Positions 50,283-60,463 of a stretch of 64,000 bases of DNA are shown here, piece by piece. Both the position numbers and the translations under genes were made by a program. Position 1 is the stretch's first letter. The number at the start of each line of letters is the position of its first letter. This DNA is from Prevotella sp. GTDB lineage: Bacteria > Bacteroidota > Bacteroidia > Bacteroidales > Bacteroidaceae. Location: contig JAFZIZ010000013.1 of NCBI GenBank assembly GCA_017554145.1, forward strand, positions 1-64,000. Reading direction: 5' to 3'. Under the pieces are notes generated by a model. It saw nothing but the letters and a program-made list of their open reading frames with translations, was not told the DNA's origin and ran no database searches.

Positions 50283-50336
50283 CTATCAACTATTATCTAT
50301 TAACTATTAACTATTATCTCTTATCTATCAACTACC
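50274..50336. repeat. Heptamer array, AACTATT type, 9 units, at the menC/menE junction
   Basis: It contains the menC stop codon (50321-50323) and the menE TTG start (50282-50280). Confidence 0.93.
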
Positions 50337-51352
50337 CAAAGTCTGTCTCCTCGTATCTCTAAAGGCATCGGGATATTATCCGTAAAGAGTTGTCCCGTGC
50401 CCAAGCCCTGCGGCATACGGATATCAGGACCATAGATATCCGCCGTCAACTGCGCGATGGCATTCAGTCCGATGTTACTCTCCAAAGCAGAAGTAATCCA
50501 AGAACCGATGCCCATGTCACGGGCAATATCCACCCACTCTCTTACACCCATCATACCACCATGCAACGAAGGTTTGAGGATGATATAGCGGGGACGGATG
50601 ATATTCAATATCTGCCGCTTCTGATCGGGGTCGTTCACGCCAATGAGTTCCTCGTCCAAGGCAATGGGCAGCGGTGACTCCCGACAGAGTTCCGACATAT
50701 AACTCCACTGTCCTGCCTTGATAGGCTGTTCGATGGAATGCAGCGCATACTGCGACAGGAGTTCAAGTTTATAAAGTGCTTCTTCGAAGGGGAAAGCCCC
50801 GTTGGCATCCACGCGTAACTCAATCTCGTGATGGCTGTAACGACTGCGTATCTTCTTAATCAGTTCCAGTTCGGCATCGAAGTCGATGGCCCCAATCTTC
50901 AGTTTCACGCAATGGAAACCCTGCGCCAGTTTCTCTTCAATGCGCTGCTGCATCTCCTCGAAGGTCCCCATCCATACCAGTCCATTGATGGGGATGCCCA
51001 CTTCGCCACGAGAGAAAGGAGTGTCAAAAAGAAAGCCTCTTCCATCTTCCTTCTTACATCTTACATCCAATAACGCCGTTTCCAAACCGAAAAGCATCGA
51101 GGGATAGTCGCGCATCGCCTCGTAGTCGATCTCACCCGTCCGTTCCACCTCATCGCAGAAACGACGCAGTACCTCGGCATAGTTAGGAATATCATCGCAA
51201 CTGAGTTGGGGTAGCGGCGCACATTCTCCGTAGCCAACGGCTTCGCCGTCGGAAACCTTCACCAGCCAAAGCCTGCGAGTGGTATACACACCACGACTCG
51301 TACCTGCCGGCTGTTTGAAATGAAGCAAACGCTCCTCGACATCTATTCTCAT
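50321..51352 (-). CDS. menC: o-Succinylbenzoate synthase
   Basis: MenC (343 aa), enolase superfamily. N-terminal cap domain, then the barrel with VKLKIGA (catalytic Lys), RVDANGAF (Asp ligand), [15 protein letters not shown] and the second Lys in ILKPSLHGG. It dehydrates SHCHC. Residues about 95-104 (CKKEDGRG) are encoded by a heptamer array. It overlaps menB by ATGA. Confidence 0.92.
   Translation of the reverse strand: MRIDVEERLLHFKQPAGTSRGVYTTRRLWLVKVSDGEAVGYGECAPLPQLSCDDIPNYAEVLRRFCDEVERTGEIDYEAMRDYPSMLFGLETALLDVRCKKEDGRGFLFDTPFSRGEVGIPINGLVWMGTFEEMQQRIEEKLAQGFHCVKLKIGAIDFDAELELIKKIRSRYSHHEIELRVDANGAFPFEEALYKLELLSQYALHSIEQPIKAGQWSYMSELCRESPLPIALDEELIGVNDPDQKRQILNIIRPRYIILKPSLHGGMMGVREWVDIARDMGIGSWITSALESNIGLNAIAQLTADIYGPDIRMPQGLGTGQLFTDNIPMPLEIRGDRLWVVDR
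51040..51067. repeat. Heptamer array inside menC, TTACATC type, 4 units
   Basis: Units TTCCATC, TTCCTTC, and TTACATC twice, in frame. Confidence 0.8.
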
Positions 51353-52164
51353 GGAATCTTCGGATATTGTTCGAAGTCAGGTTTACGTTTCTCTAAGAAC
51401 GCCTTACCGCCCTCCTGAGCCTCATCCAAGAAGTAATAAAGCATCGTGGCATCACCAGCGAGTTGCTGAATACCAGCCTGTCCGTCGAGTTCGGCATTCA
51501 GTCCGGCTTTGATCATGCGCAGGGCGATGGGCGAACGCTCCATCATCTCCTCTGCCCAAGCCACACACTCGTCTTCCAACTGGTCGAAAGGCACCACCTT
51601 GTTTACCATACCCATCTCCAAAGCCTCCTTGGCAGAATACTGGCGACAAAGGAACCATATCTCACGTGCCTTCTTCTGTCCGACGATACGGGCGAGGTAA
51701 CTTGATCCGAAACCGGCATCGAACGAGCCGACCTTAGGACCCGTTTGTCCAAAGATAGCATTCTCAGAGGCTATCGTCAAGTCGCACACCAAGTGCAACA
51801 CATGACCGCCACCGATGGCATAACCGTTGACCATCGCAATGACGGGTTTTGGCAGTCGACGAATCTGCATCTGTACGTCAAGCACACTCAGACGGGGCAC
51901 ACCCTCATCATCAACATAACCGCCACGACCTTTCACGTGCATATCACCACCCGAACAGAACGCCTTGTCACCTGCTCCCGTGAGCAATACCACACGTATA
52001 TCCTGCATCTCACGGCAGGCTGCAAATGACTGACTCAGTTCCAACGTCGTCTTGGGCGTGAAGGCGTTACGATAACGCGGACGATTGATGGTTATCTTCG
52101 CAATACCGTTATACTTCTCGAAAAGTATCTCTTCGAAATCTCTTATTTTCTTCCACTCTCTCAT
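51349..52164 (-). CDS. menB: 1,4-Dihydroxy-2-naphthoyl-CoA synthase
   Basis: MenB (271 aa), crotonase family. Oxyanion-hole stretches [17 protein letters not shown] and [18 protein letters not shown], and the [21 protein letters not shown]-type region are present. It closes the second naphthoquinone ring. Located between menD and menC. Confidence 0.95.
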   Translation of the reverse strand: MREWKKIRDFEEILFEKYNGIAKITINRPRYRNAFTPKTTLELSQSFAACREMQDIRVVLLTGAGDKAFCSGGDMHVKGRGGYVDDEGVPRLSVLDVQMQIRRLPKPVIAMVNGYAIGGGHVLHLVCDLTIASENAIFGQTGPKVGSFDAGFGSSYLARIVGQKKAREIWFLCRQYSAKEALEMGMVNKVVPFDQLEDECVAWAEEMMERSPIALRMIKAGLNAELDGQAGIQQLAGDATMLYYFLDEAQEGGKAFLEKRKPDFEQYPKIP

Positions 52165-52165
52165 A

Positions 52166-52193
52166 TCTATTATCTTTAACCTTTAACCTTTAA
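52166..52193. repeat. Heptamer array, CCTTTAA type, 4 units, at the menD/menB junction
   Basis: Supplies the menD C-terminus (LKVKG) and stop codon at 52176-52178, and ends 2 bp from the menB ATG. Confidence 0.88.
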
Positions 52194-53732
52194 ATAATAG
52201 TCCTTAAATACCCGTTCGTCCTCTGAAGCATCAGTAAACACTTCGAGGAGTACAGGACGATCACTTTCCATATTCAGCAGAAGATCCACACCCTTCTGCA
52301 TCTCTTCCATATTCTCTGCCTTTAGATACTTGACATCATTTTGCATACAGATGCCCTCGGCAGACGTGTGATGGGCGGCAGCAACAAATTGGTCACGTGC
52401 AGGACTCTGCTCTAAACCCTTCAATAGATTGAAGATGCCACCTTTACCATTGTTCAGCAACAAGATGCGGAAGTTGCCTCGCAGGTTCTGATTCCACAGT
52501 GCGTTCTGGTCGTAGAAGAAACTCAGGTCACCGATAACACAGAACACCCTATTGTCAACAACACAAGAAAAGCCTGCTGCCGTTGACAAAGAACCGTCAA
52601 TGCCATTCACACCTCGATTGCAATAAACATAGTGCTTAGCATAGATATTCGCCAGACGGATAGAAGTACTATTGGCATAATGGATAATGAATGGTAAATG
52701 GTGAGTGGTGAGTGGTGAAAACTGAGTTTCAGAGTATTTCACAATAGCCATCTCAGAATAGGCGGGTGTATAATCTGCGGCATGCTGGCGAACCCGCATC
52801 AGCAACTCTTCCCACAATTGCACAAAGGGATGCGGCTGTTGTTCCAACATAAAACGAACTTGGTCGGCAAGTACTTCCCCATCGCCCTGCACCACATGCG
52901 TCAAATTCATGAACGTATCATTCACCTCGCCCGTCCAATTGACAGTCCATGTCTCTTTTGCTTTCCGCAGGAAGCGTTTCACCCGTTTGCTAACAATTGA
53001 GCCTCCAATATACAAAACAAAATCGGGTACATAACGCTCATCATCCTGTATCAGAAAAACAGCCTCATCCAAATTAGGATTCATCGGTTGACCACAAATT
53101 AACATCGGACGCTTTGACTGCATAAACTTCTGACATACATGACTCAGCGTATCCGATGGTGTGTCGGCAGGCAACAGTTCTATCTTTCGCTCCTTGGGGA
53201 GTTCGGCAACCGTATAATCAAACAATGGTTCACTGATAGGAACATTGATATGGACAGGAGCATGCCGAACGATTAACGCCTCATTGACAAGACGGTTGCA
53301 GTACCAACGGTTTTCGTTATCGTGCGGCTCTGGCAGTGAAACAGCTTTGCGTACAAAACAACCTAAGGCATCAGGTTGTGGAAGTGTCTGCCCATCCAAT
53401 TGGTCAATCCACTGTGGAGGACGATCGGCAGAGATGACGATAAGCGGTCGTTGCTGATAATAAGCCTCTGCCACGGCAGGAGCCAGATTCAGCAAGGCAG
53501 TACCACTGGTGACACATACCACAACAGGCTCATTCAACGCCTGTGTCATGCCCAAGGCATAGAAACCCGCACTGCGTTCGTCGGTCACAGGATAGCATTG
53601 AATTTCCTTACACTCATTGAGGTTATGCACAATGGGTGAATTCCTACTTCCCGGACATACCACTGCATGACGCACTCCGTGAGCCACTAATAGCGAGGTC
53701 AGTATGTTGACGTTTTCCTTATTGCTATACAT
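52176..53732 (-). CDS. menD: SEPHCHC synthase
   Basis: MenD (518 aa), thiamine-diphosphate enzyme that joins isochorismate and 2-oxoglutarate. Motifs: [13 protein letters not shown] at the N-terminus, [25 protein letters not shown] and the ThDP-binding [12 protein letters not shown]. Residues about 338-351 ([11 protein letters not shown]) derive from a heptamer array between domains. It overlaps menF by 8 bp. Confidence 0.93.
   Translation of the reverse strand: MYSNKENVNILTSLLVAHGVRHAVVCPGSRNSPIVHNLNECKEIQCYPVTDERSAGFYALGMTQALNEPVVVCVTSGTALLNLAPAVAEAYYQQRPLIVISADRPPQWIDQLDGQTLPQPDALGCFVRKAVSLPEPHDNENRWYCNRLVNEALIVRHAPVHINVPISEPLFDYTVAELPKERKIELLPADTPSDTLSHVCQKFMQSKRPMLICGQPMNPNLDEAVFLIQDDERYVPDFVLYIGGSIVSKRVKRFLRKAKETWTVNWTGEVNDTFMNLTHVVQGDGEVLADQVRFMLEQQPHPFVQLWEELLMRVRQHAADYTPAYSEMAIVKYSETQFSPLTTHHLPFIIHYANSTSIRLANIYAKHYVYCNRGVNGIDGSLSTAAGFSCVVDNRVFCVIGDLSFFYDQNALWNQNLRGNFRILLLNNGKGGIFNLLKGLEQSPARDQFVAAAHHTSAEGICMQNDVKYLKAENMEEMQKGVDLLLNMESDRPVLLEVFTDASEDERVFKDYYLKVKG
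52678..52719. repeat. Heptamer array inside menD, TGGTGAG/TAATGAA type, 6 units
   Basis: 42 bp, in frame; two unit families are joined in register. Confidence 0.92.
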
Positions 53733-54738
53733 TATATATTATATTACGCATGGTGTCTAACTTAATTTCCGTCTCCTGCCATTCCTGTTCCTCCTGACTG
53801 TCTTTCAAGATACCACCACCTGCATAGAGGCGATAATGGTCTTCAAAGATCTGCATACAGCGAAGCGTTACAAACAGATTGGTTTGCTGTTCCACGAATA
53901 ACGGACCCATAAAACCGCTATAGTACGAGCGGTCATGATGCTCATACTGCAAGATAAAACGGAAAGCCTCCTGCTTCGGTAATCCACAAACAGCAGGTGT
54001 TGGATGGAAAGCCTGCAAGATATCGCCAATAGGGGCATGGTCAGGCAGGATAAAATGGAAGTCGCTTCTAAGATGAGCAAGATGTCCGGCACGAACCGTC
54101 TTCGGACCTTCTTCCGTGAAACGACTGGTAAACTTCTCTAATTGTTCCGTCAGATAAGTAGCTACATAACGCTGTTCCTGTATATTCTTATCACTCCATC
54201 GAACTCCTTCTTCATAAGGCATCGTACCTGCCAAGGCTACTGTCTGCCATTGTTGTCCTTTACCTGCCAATAGAATCTCAGGTGTAGCAGTCAGCCACGT
54301 ACCACATTGGGGAGCAGAGACCAAACAGATAAACATACGGGGATAACGCTCACAAGCCCTTCGGAACAATTCCATAGGAGCCGTCTTCTCCTCTCGCCTG
54401 ACATCAATACTCCGTGAGAGCACCAACTTAGAGAACTCTCCACTGGTAAGATGTGCATGAAAGTTCAAGAAATCAACATGATAATTTGCACGGGTATCAA
54501 AAGAAAGGGTACCTTGAGGAAAAGAAGAAAGTTCTTGAAGAGTAACATCATGGGCAACACAGTCAGGATGTATTACCAGAATAGGACGTTCTCTGGACGG
54601 AGCAAAGGGTGCAACAACAAACCCTTGCTGCCCATTCAACTCCACACATGATGTCACTTCAAGCGGTTCACCCGATGTTTGCTCTATCAGTGTGCACTGC
54701 TGTTCATACGGCAAACGGAAAAGAGCGAAACTCGACAT
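53725..54738 (-). CDS. menF: Isochorismate synthase
   Basis: Chorismate-binding enzyme (337 aa) that makes isochorismate for menaquinone. Conserved C-terminal motifs include LAGTMP, PTPAVCGLPKQEA, and YSGFMGP, with ALAGT in the active site. Length is at the short end for MenF. First chorismate-consuming gene in the men operon. Confidence 0.9.
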   Translation of the reverse strand: MSSFALFRLPYEQQCTLIEQTSGEPLEVTSCVELNGQQGFVVAPFAPSRERPILVIHPDCVAHDVTLQELSSFPQGTLSFDTRANYHVDFLNFHAHLTSGEFSKLVLSRSIDVRREEKTAPMELFRRACERYPRMFICLVSAPQCGTWLTATPEILLAGKGQQWQTVALAGTMPYEEGVRWSDKNIQEQRYVATYLTEQLEKFTSRFTEEGPKTVRAGHLAHLRSDFHFILPDHAPIGDILQAFHPTPAVCGLPKQEAFRFILQYEHHDRSYYSGFMGPLFVEQQTNLFVTLRCMQIFEDHYRLYAGGGILKDSQEEQEWQETEIKLDTMRNIIYNV

Positions 54739-54739
54739 G

Positions 54740-55153
54740 CTACTGACGATGTTTAATGATATAATTAGTGACTCGAACAGTAGATATCAATTCTCCTATC
54801 GAATTCTTGATATCCACATTCCAGACATGTAATGTACTTCCCTTATGTTGCAAATGAGCATAAGCCGTTACGGTATCACCCTCACTGACAGCCTGTACAT
54901 GACTGCCACTAACCTCAATGCCGACACAGGCGCAATGAGGGCATAATGCAGAAGAACCGACTCCTGCTACATTCTCGGCTAAAGCAAGAGAGGCACCGCC
55001 ACTCAAGAATCCAAAGGGCTGGCGGTTACGCTCATCTACTTTCATACGTGCCATACACGTATCGTCCTCGGGTGTGGAGATAAACTCCATCCCGAGGGCG
55101 GTACTGAGATTAGGTTTACTCTCTATGATTTGCCTAATACTGTCTATGTTCAT
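54740..55153 (-). CDS. menI: Hotdog-fold thioesterase, probable DHNA-CoA hydrolase
   Basis: PaaI/YbdB-type thioesterase (137 aa). It has a hotdog fold with FLSGGASLALAENVAG on the central helix. Placed immediately upstream of menF in the men operon, it probably hydrolyses 1,4-dihydroxy-2-naphthoyl-CoA. It starts directly after the ROK gene stop (adjacent bases), so translation may be coupled. Confidence 0.8.
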   Translation of the reverse strand: MNIDSIRQIIESKPNLSTALGMEFISTPEDDTCMARMKVDERNRQPFGFLSGGASLALAENVAGVGSSALCPHCACVGIEVSGSHVQAVSEGDTVTAYAHLQHKGSTLHVWNVDIKNSIGELISTVRVTNYIIKHRQ

Positions 55154-56131
55154 TTATTTGAAAAGTGAATATTCAGGAACCTCCCATGCAAGAGCACTCG
55201 CACCTAACACGTCACGCTCACGGTCATTGAGCTTAGAAACGAAGAACTTCACTTTTCCTCTCATATTTCCAAACACATGCTTTTCGAAAGACTCACGAGT
55301 CGGTTCTACCAGCCATTTTCCTGCGTGTGAGATTCCACCTGTAAGGATAATCGCCTCTGGATTGATAATACTTGCATAATTCGCCAAACCAACTCCAAAG
55401 ATATGACCTGTCCGACGGAAAACTTCTATCGCTAGTTCGTCACCCTTGTCACAAAACTCTGCAATAATGCGTGGAGACAACTTTTCTACATTACGCATCA
55501 GCGAAGGTGTATCAGACTCCAGCATTAAATCCTTGGCAGTACGTATTATACCATTGGCACCAACAAATGCTTCCAAGCAACCTTCTTTACCACAAGCACA
55601 AGTACGACCATGTTCTATGAACGTATGTCCGAACTCACCGGCAAATCCTTCCTTTCCCTGATGTTCATGTCCACGAGAGAAGAAACAACTGCCTAATCCG
55701 ACACCTATATTAATCACGATGAAATCTTTCATACCATGAGCACAACCAAAAGCTTGTTCTCCCAATGCAGAAATATGAGCATCATTAGCCAATGCTACGG
55801 CAATACCTAACCTATCGCGTACCATCGCTGCCAACGGAATAATTCCTTTCCAAGGAAGATTCGGAGCGTTTACAATATTACCGCTGATAAAGCTGGCACT
55901 CGGACAACTGATACCTAATGAACGAATCGTATCATATCCTCCATTAGCCTCAATCAACTCCAAGACTTTCTCGCTCAACATTGAGACAAAATTATTGACA
56001 TCCTCATAGTCTGTTGTTACAAAACTATCTTCAGCGATAATATTACCGCGAATATCCACAATCGCATATGTCGTACGTTCATTGCTGATATCCACTCCCA
56101 CTACTCTTGTTTTAATCTTGTCTTCTTCCAT
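55154..56131 (-). CDS. ROK-family sugar kinase or regulator
   Basis: ROK protein (325 aa) without an N-terminal DNA-binding domain, so probably a kinase (glucokinase or N-acetyl sugar kinase). Phosphate-binding GVDISNERTTYAIVD, catalytic LANDAHISALGE (Asp), EFGHTFIEHG and the zinc motif CACGKEGCLEAF are intact. It is the first gene of the transcript that also carries menI-menF-menD-menB-menC-menE, an unusual partner for quinone synthesis. Confidence 0.85.
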   Translation of the reverse strand: MEEDKIKTRVVGVDISNERTTYAIVDIRGNIIAEDSFVTTDYEDVNNFVSMLSEKVLELIEANGGYDTIRSLGISCPSASFISGNIVNAPNLPWKGIIPLAAMVRDRLGIAVALANDAHISALGEQAFGCAHGMKDFIVINIGVGLGSCFFSRGHEHQGKEGFAGEFGHTFIEHGRTCACGKEGCLEAFVGANGIIRTAKDLMLESDTPSLMRNVEKLSPRIIAEFCDKGDELAIEVFRRTGHIFGVGLANYASIINPEAIILTGGISHAGKWLVEPTRESFEKHVFGNMRGKVKFFVSKLNDRERDVLGASALAWEVPEYSLFK

Positions 56132-56164
56132 GATGTAAAATGAAACAAATTAGTATTAATGTGG

Positions 56165-56172
56165 CAAATATA
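56165..56172 (-). promoter_or_regulatory. TAnnTTTG promoter of the ROK-men operon
   Basis: Minus-strand TATATTTG, 33 bp upstream of the ROK ATG. Confidence 0.55.
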
Positions 56173-56288
56173 GCAAGTTTTCCTCATTCAACCAAACATT
56201 TGTCCGTTTTTTTAGCAATTATTTAACGTAGAGAGGAATACAAAATGAAAAAAATACCTAAAATAGCTATTGTGTCGGATAAAATGTG

Positions 56289-56296
56289 TAACTTTG
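56289..56296 (+). promoter_or_regulatory. TAnnTTTG promoter of lysS
   Basis: TAACTTTG followed by CATCC, about 30 bp before the ATG. Confidence 0.6.
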
Positions 56297-56326
56297 CATC
56301 CACAATTATATTTAGTATATACTTAT

Positions 56327-58057
56327 ATGAATGTATTAGAACTCAGTGAACAAGAGATTGGCAGACGTGAGAGTCTGCAAGAGTTGCGCCAGATGGGTAT
56401 TAACCCCTATCCCGCAGCCGAATATCCCACCAATGCCTTTTCTACCGACATCCGTGATTCGTTCCACGATGAAGACGAGCCACGTCAGGTGTGCATCGCC
56501 GGTCGTATGATGAGCCGTCGTGTGATGGGTAAGGCAAGTTTTGCAGAAATTCAGGATAGCAAAGGAAGAATTCAGGTTTATATTTCCCGTGACGACCTTT
56601 GTCCCGGTGAAGATAAAGATTTATACAATAAAGTTTTTAAGCGTCTGCTTGACATTGGAGATTTTATTGGTGTAAAAGGTTTTGTATTCCGTACACAGAC
56701 TGGAGAGATTTCCGTACATGCTCAGGAACTGACATTGCTTTCCAAGTCATTAAAGCCCCTGCCCATTGTAAAGTATAAGGACGGTGTGGCATACGATAAA
56801 TTCGATGACCCAGAGTTGCGTTATCGCCAACGTTATGTAGACCTCGTTGTGAATGAGGGAGTGAAAGATACTTTCCTACAGCGTGCTACCGTGATTCGCA
56901 CATTACGTAAAGTACTCGACGAGGCTGGTTATACCGAGGTGGAGACTCCTACCCTTCAGATGATTGCCGGTGGTGCATCAGCCCGTCCGTTTATCACCCA
57001 TTTCAATGCACTCGACCAAGACATGTATATGCGTATCGCTACCGAATTGTATCTGAAGCGCCTCATTGTAGGAGGTTTCGAAGGTGTCTATGAGATTGGC
57101 AAGAACTTCCGCAACGAAGGTATGGACCGCAACCACAACCCTGAGTTCACCTGTATGGAACTCTATGTGCAGTATAAGGACTACAACTGGATGATGTCGT
57201 TTACCGAGAAACTACTCGAGACTATCTGTATTGCCGTCAATGGTAAGCCTGAGCGCGAGATTGATGGTAATATCGTATCGTTCAAGGCGCCTTATCGCCG
57301 TCTGCCTATCCTAGAGGCTATTCAGGAGAAGACAGGTTTCGACTGTAATGGTAAGACAGAAGAGGAAATCCGTGCGTTCTGTCTCAGTAAAGGCATGGAA
57401 GTAGATGAGACGATGGGTAAGGGAAAACTCATTGATGAACTCTTCGGAGAGTTCTGTGAGGGTACCTTTATCCAACCTACCTTTATCACCGACTATCCTG
57501 TAGAGATGTCTCCCCTCACGAAGATGCATCGCTCTAAGCCCGGACTTACAGAACGTTTCGAACTGATGGTGAACGGTAAGGAGTTGGCCAATGCCTACTC
57601 TGAGCTCAACGATCCCATCGATCAAGAAGAGCGTTTCGTAGAGCAGATGAAGCTCGCTGACAAGGGCGATGACGAAGCAATGATCATCGATCAGGACTTC
57701 CTCCGTGCTCTTCAGTATGGTATGCCACCAACCTCTGGTATTGGTATCGGTATCGACCGTCTGGTGATGCTGATGACGGGTAAGACCTTCATCCAGGAAG
57801 TACTCTTCTTCCCACAGATGAAGCCCGAAAAGAAGATTCCTCAGTCTACCCCTGCTGAGTGGGCAGGGATTGGCGTAGCTGAAGAGTGGGTTCCCGTGCT
57901 CCGCAAGGCAGGCTTCAACCTCATTGCCAATATCAAGGAAGAGAAAGCGCAAGGCCTCCAACAGAAGATTGGTGACATTGTCAAAAAATACAAGTTGGAA
58001 ATGACCAAACCATCAGTTGATGAAATCGCTGCATGGATTGAAAAGGCTAATTGCTAA
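56327..58057 (+). CDS. lysS: Lysyl-tRNA synthetase (class II)
   Basis: LysRS (576 aa from the ATG at 56327). N-terminal OB fold (RQVCIAGRMMSRRVMGKASF), class II motif 2 (EGMDRNHNPEFTCMELY) and motif 3 (GIGIGIDRLVM). The last residues (KANC) and stop codon come from a three-unit heptamer array. An upstream in-frame ATG at 56270 precedes the promoter's -7 element and is rejected. Confidence 0.95.
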   Translation: MNVLELSEQEIGRRESLQELRQMGINPYPAAEYPTNAFSTDIRDSFHDEDEPRQVCIAGRMMSRRVMGKASFAEIQDSKGRIQVYISRDDLCPGEDKDLYNKVFKRLLDIGDFIGVKGFVFRTQTGEISVHAQELTLLSKSLKPLPIVKYKDGVAYDKFDDPELRYRQRYVDLVVNEGVKDTFLQRATVIRTLRKVLDEAGYTEVETPTLQMIAGGASARPFITHFNALDQDMYMRIATELYLKRLIVGGFEGVYEIGKNFRNEGMDRNHNPEFTCMELYVQYKDYNWMMSFTEKLLETICIAVNGKPEREIDGNIVSFKAPYRRLPILEAIQEKTGFDCNGKTEEEIRAFCLSKGMEVDETMGKGKLIDELFGEFCEGTFIQPTFITDYPVEMSPLTKMHRSKPGLTERFELMVNGKELANAYSELNDPIDQEERFVEQMKLADKGDDEAMIIDQDFLRALQYGMPPTSGIGIGIDRLVMLMTGKTFIQEVLFFPQMKPEKKIPQSTPAEWAGIGVAEEWVPVLRKAGFNLIANIKEEKAQGLQQKIGDIVKKYKLEMTKPSVDEIAAWIEKANC

Positions 58058-58066
58058 CTGCTAAAG
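58046..58066. repeat. Heptamer array, GCTAACT type, 3 units, lysS/gpsA junction
   Basis: GCTAATT, GCTAACT and GCTAAAG; it contains the lysS stop codon at 58055-58057. Confidence 0.8.
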
Positions 58067-58074
58067 GTCAGAAT

Positions 58075-59070
58075 ATGTACGATTGCGGAAAGATAGCCAT
58101 CATTGGCGGTGGTAGTTGGGCAACAGCCATAGCCAAGATTGTGGTGAGACACACTCATCACATCGGATGGTATATGCGCCGTGATGACCGTATAGAAGAT
58201 TTCAAACGATTAGGGCATAATCCTGCATACTTGATGAGTGTCCGATTCAATATCGATGAAATATTTTTCTCCTCTGACATCAACAAGATTGCCCAACAGT
58301 ATGACACGTTGGTGTTTGTCACTCCGTCGCCCTATCTGAAGAGTCATTTGAAAAAACTCAAGACTCGCCTGCGCGACAAATTCATCGTGACAGCCATCAA
58401 AGGTATTGTCCCTGATGAAAATCTTGTTTGCTCAGAGTATTTCCATCAGGTGTATGATGTCCCATACGAGAATCTTGCCTGTATTGGCGGACCTTCCCAT
58501 GCAGAGGAGGTTGCATTAGAGCGACTGAGCTATCTGACCGTTGGATGTGCTGACCGTGAGAAAGCGCAGGCTTTTGCCGACATCTTGGCCAGTGATTATA
58601 TCAAGACTAAGACATCTACGGATGTCATTGGTATTGAGTACTCCTCTGTATTGAAAAATGTCTATGCCATTGCGGCAGGTATCTGTAATGGACTGAAGTT
58701 CGGTGACAACTTCCAGGCCGTTTTAATGGCAAATGCCGTACAGGAGATGGCGCGTTTCCTGAAAGTTGTACATCCTATCGAGCGTAATATCGTTGACTCG
58801 GTGTATTTAGGTGACCTGCTAGTAACAGGATACTCTAACTTCTCACGTAACCGCACCTTTGGTACGATGATTGGTAAAGGCTACAGCGTGAAGTCAGCCC
58901 AGATAGAGATGGAAATGATTGCCGAGGGTTATTTTGGCACGAAATGTATGAAGGAGATCAACCGTCACTGTCATGTGAACATGCCCATCCTTGATGCCGT
59001 CTATAATATACTATACGAGCGCATCAGTCCTCAGATTGAAATCAAATTATTAACAGATTCATTTAGATAA
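58075..59070 (+). CDS. gpsA: Glycerol-3-phosphate dehydrogenase [NAD(P)+]
   Basis: GpsA (331 aa) makes sn-glycerol-3-phosphate for phospholipids. Rossmann motif [15 protein letters not shown], then [18 protein letters not shown], the catalytic Lys region [14 protein letters not shown] and NRTFG. The start is the ATG at 58075. Downstream are pgi and a HAD phosphatase. Confidence 0.93.
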   Translation: MYDCGKIAIIGGGSWATAIAKIVVRHTHHIGWYMRRDDRIEDFKRLGHNPAYLMSVRFNIDEIFFSSDINKIAQQYDTLVFVTPSPYLKSHLKKLKTRLRDKFIVTAIKGIVPDENLVCSEYFHQVYDVPYENLACIGGPSHAEEVALERLSYLTVGCADREKAQAFADILASDYIKTKTSTDVIGIEYSSVLKNVYAIAAGICNGLKFGDNFQAVLMANAVQEMARFLKVVHPIERNIVDSVYLGDLLVTGYSNFSRNRTFGTMIGKGYSVKSAQIEMEMIAEGYFGTKCMKEINRHCHVNMPILDAVYNILYERISPQIEIKLLTDSFR

Positions 59071-59089
59071 TAAACCAAATAGCATCATT

Positions 59090-60445
59090 ATGAAGAATAT
59101 TAGTTTAGACATTACAAAGGCAGCCTGCTTTTTGGAAGCTGGTGCCGTAAAGGCTTTTGAGCCGAAAGTGAAGGCTGCACAACAGGCTTTGGAAGAGGGT
59201 ACATGCCCTGGTAATGATTTCCTTGGATGGCTGCATCTGCCCAGTAGTATTACACCAGCTTTCTTGGACGAGATTCAGGCTGTAGCAAACACCCTGCGTG
59301 AGAAATGCGAAGTGGTAGTGGTTGCTGGTATTGGCGGTTCCTATCTTGGAGCCCGTGCCGTCATCGAGGCTTTAGGCAACTCTTTTGCATGGCTGATTCA
59401 AGATAAGAAGAATCCTACCATTCTGTTTGCTGGTAATAATATCGGTGAGGATTACCTCGCAGAGATGACAGAATATCTGAAAGACAAAAAATTCGGTGTC
59501 ATCAATATCTCGAAGTCTGGTACAACAACTGAGACAGCGCTGACGTTCCGTCTGCTGAAGAAACAGTGTGAGGCACAGATGGGCAAGGATGTCGCTAAAG
59601 ACGTCATCGTCGCCGTAACAGACGCTAAGCGTGGAGCTGCTCGTACCTGTGCAGATAAGGAAGGTTACAAGAGTTTTATCATCCCTGATAACGTAGGTGG
59701 ACGCTTCTCTGTTCTCACCCCAGTAGGTCTGTTACCTATCGCATGTGCTGGCTTTGACATCAAGCAACTAGTACAAGGTGCACAGGATATGGAGAAGGCA
59801 TGCGGCAAGGATGTTCCTTTCGAAGAGAACATCGCTGCTCAGTATGCTGCTGTCCGTAATGGACTCTATGGTGCTGATAAGAAGATTGAAATCATGGTGA
59901 ACTACCAACCCAAACTGCACTTCATCTCTGAGTGGTGGAAACAACTCTACGGAGAGTCTGAGGGTAAGGATAAGAAGGGTATCTTCCCTGCTTCCTGTGA
60001 CTTCACAACCGACTTGCATTCTATGGGACAATGGATCCAGGATGGTGAGCGTTCCATCTTCGAGACAGTCATCAGCATCGAGGAACCTGAGAAGAAACTG
60101 CTCTTCCCCAGCGACGAAGAGAATCTGGATGGTTTGAACTTCTTGGCAGGAAAACGAGTAGACGAGGTTAACAAGATGGCAGAACTTGGAACGCGTCTTG
60201 CCCATGTGGACGGTGGTGTGCCCAATATCCGTATCAGCGTTCCCAAACTGAACGAGTATTATATCGGACAACTCATCTACTTCTTCGAAATCGGCTGTGG
60301 CATCAGTGGTAACGTTCTAGGCGTGAACCCGTTCAACCAACCTGGTGTAGAAGCTTATAAGAAGAATATGTTTGCCCTGCTCGACAAGCCTGGCTACGAG
60401 GAAGACTCTAAGGCTATCAAGGAGAGGCTGGCAAAGGAACAATAA
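59090..60445 (+). CDS. pgi: Glucose-6-phosphate isomerase
   Basis: Pgi (451 aa, the short bacterial form). [43 protein letters not shown] and the C-terminal [13 protein letters not shown] stretch with the catalytic Lys are all present. It interconverts glucose-6-phosphate and fructose-6-phosphate. It lies 19 bp after gpsA, probably in one operon with lysS. Confidence 0.95.
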   Translation: MKNISLDITKAACFLEAGAVKAFEPKVKAAQQALEEGTCPGNDFLGWLHLPSSITPAFLDEIQAVANTLREKCEVVVVAGIGGSYLGARAVIEALGNSFAWLIQDKKNPTILFAGNNIGEDYLAEMTEYLKDKKFGVINISKSGTTTETALTFRLLKKQCEAQMGKDVAKDVIVAVTDAKRGAARTCADKEGYKSFIIPDNVGGRFSVLTPVGLLPIACAGFDIKQLVQGAQDMEKACGKDVPFEENIAAQYAAVRNGLYGADKKIEIMVNYQPKLHFISEWWKQLYGESEGKDKKGIFPASCDFTTDLHSMGQWIQDGERSIFETVISIEEPEKKLLFPSDEENLDGLNFLAGKRVDEVNKMAELGTRLAHVDGGVPNIRISVPKLNEYYIGQLIYFFEIGCGISGNVLGVNPFNQPGVEAYKKNMFALLDKPGYEEDSKAIKERLAKEQ

Positions 60446-60463
60446 AAAGTTGAAAAAGTAAAA

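Noticed and set aside
50274-50336. CRISPR-like array
   Set aside because: Units are 7 bp with no unique spacers and no cas genes anywhere in the window; it is a tandem repeat.
53725-53745. ATTATAT repeats at the menD/menF overlap
   Set aside because: Only two clear units in AT-rich sequence; could be chance.
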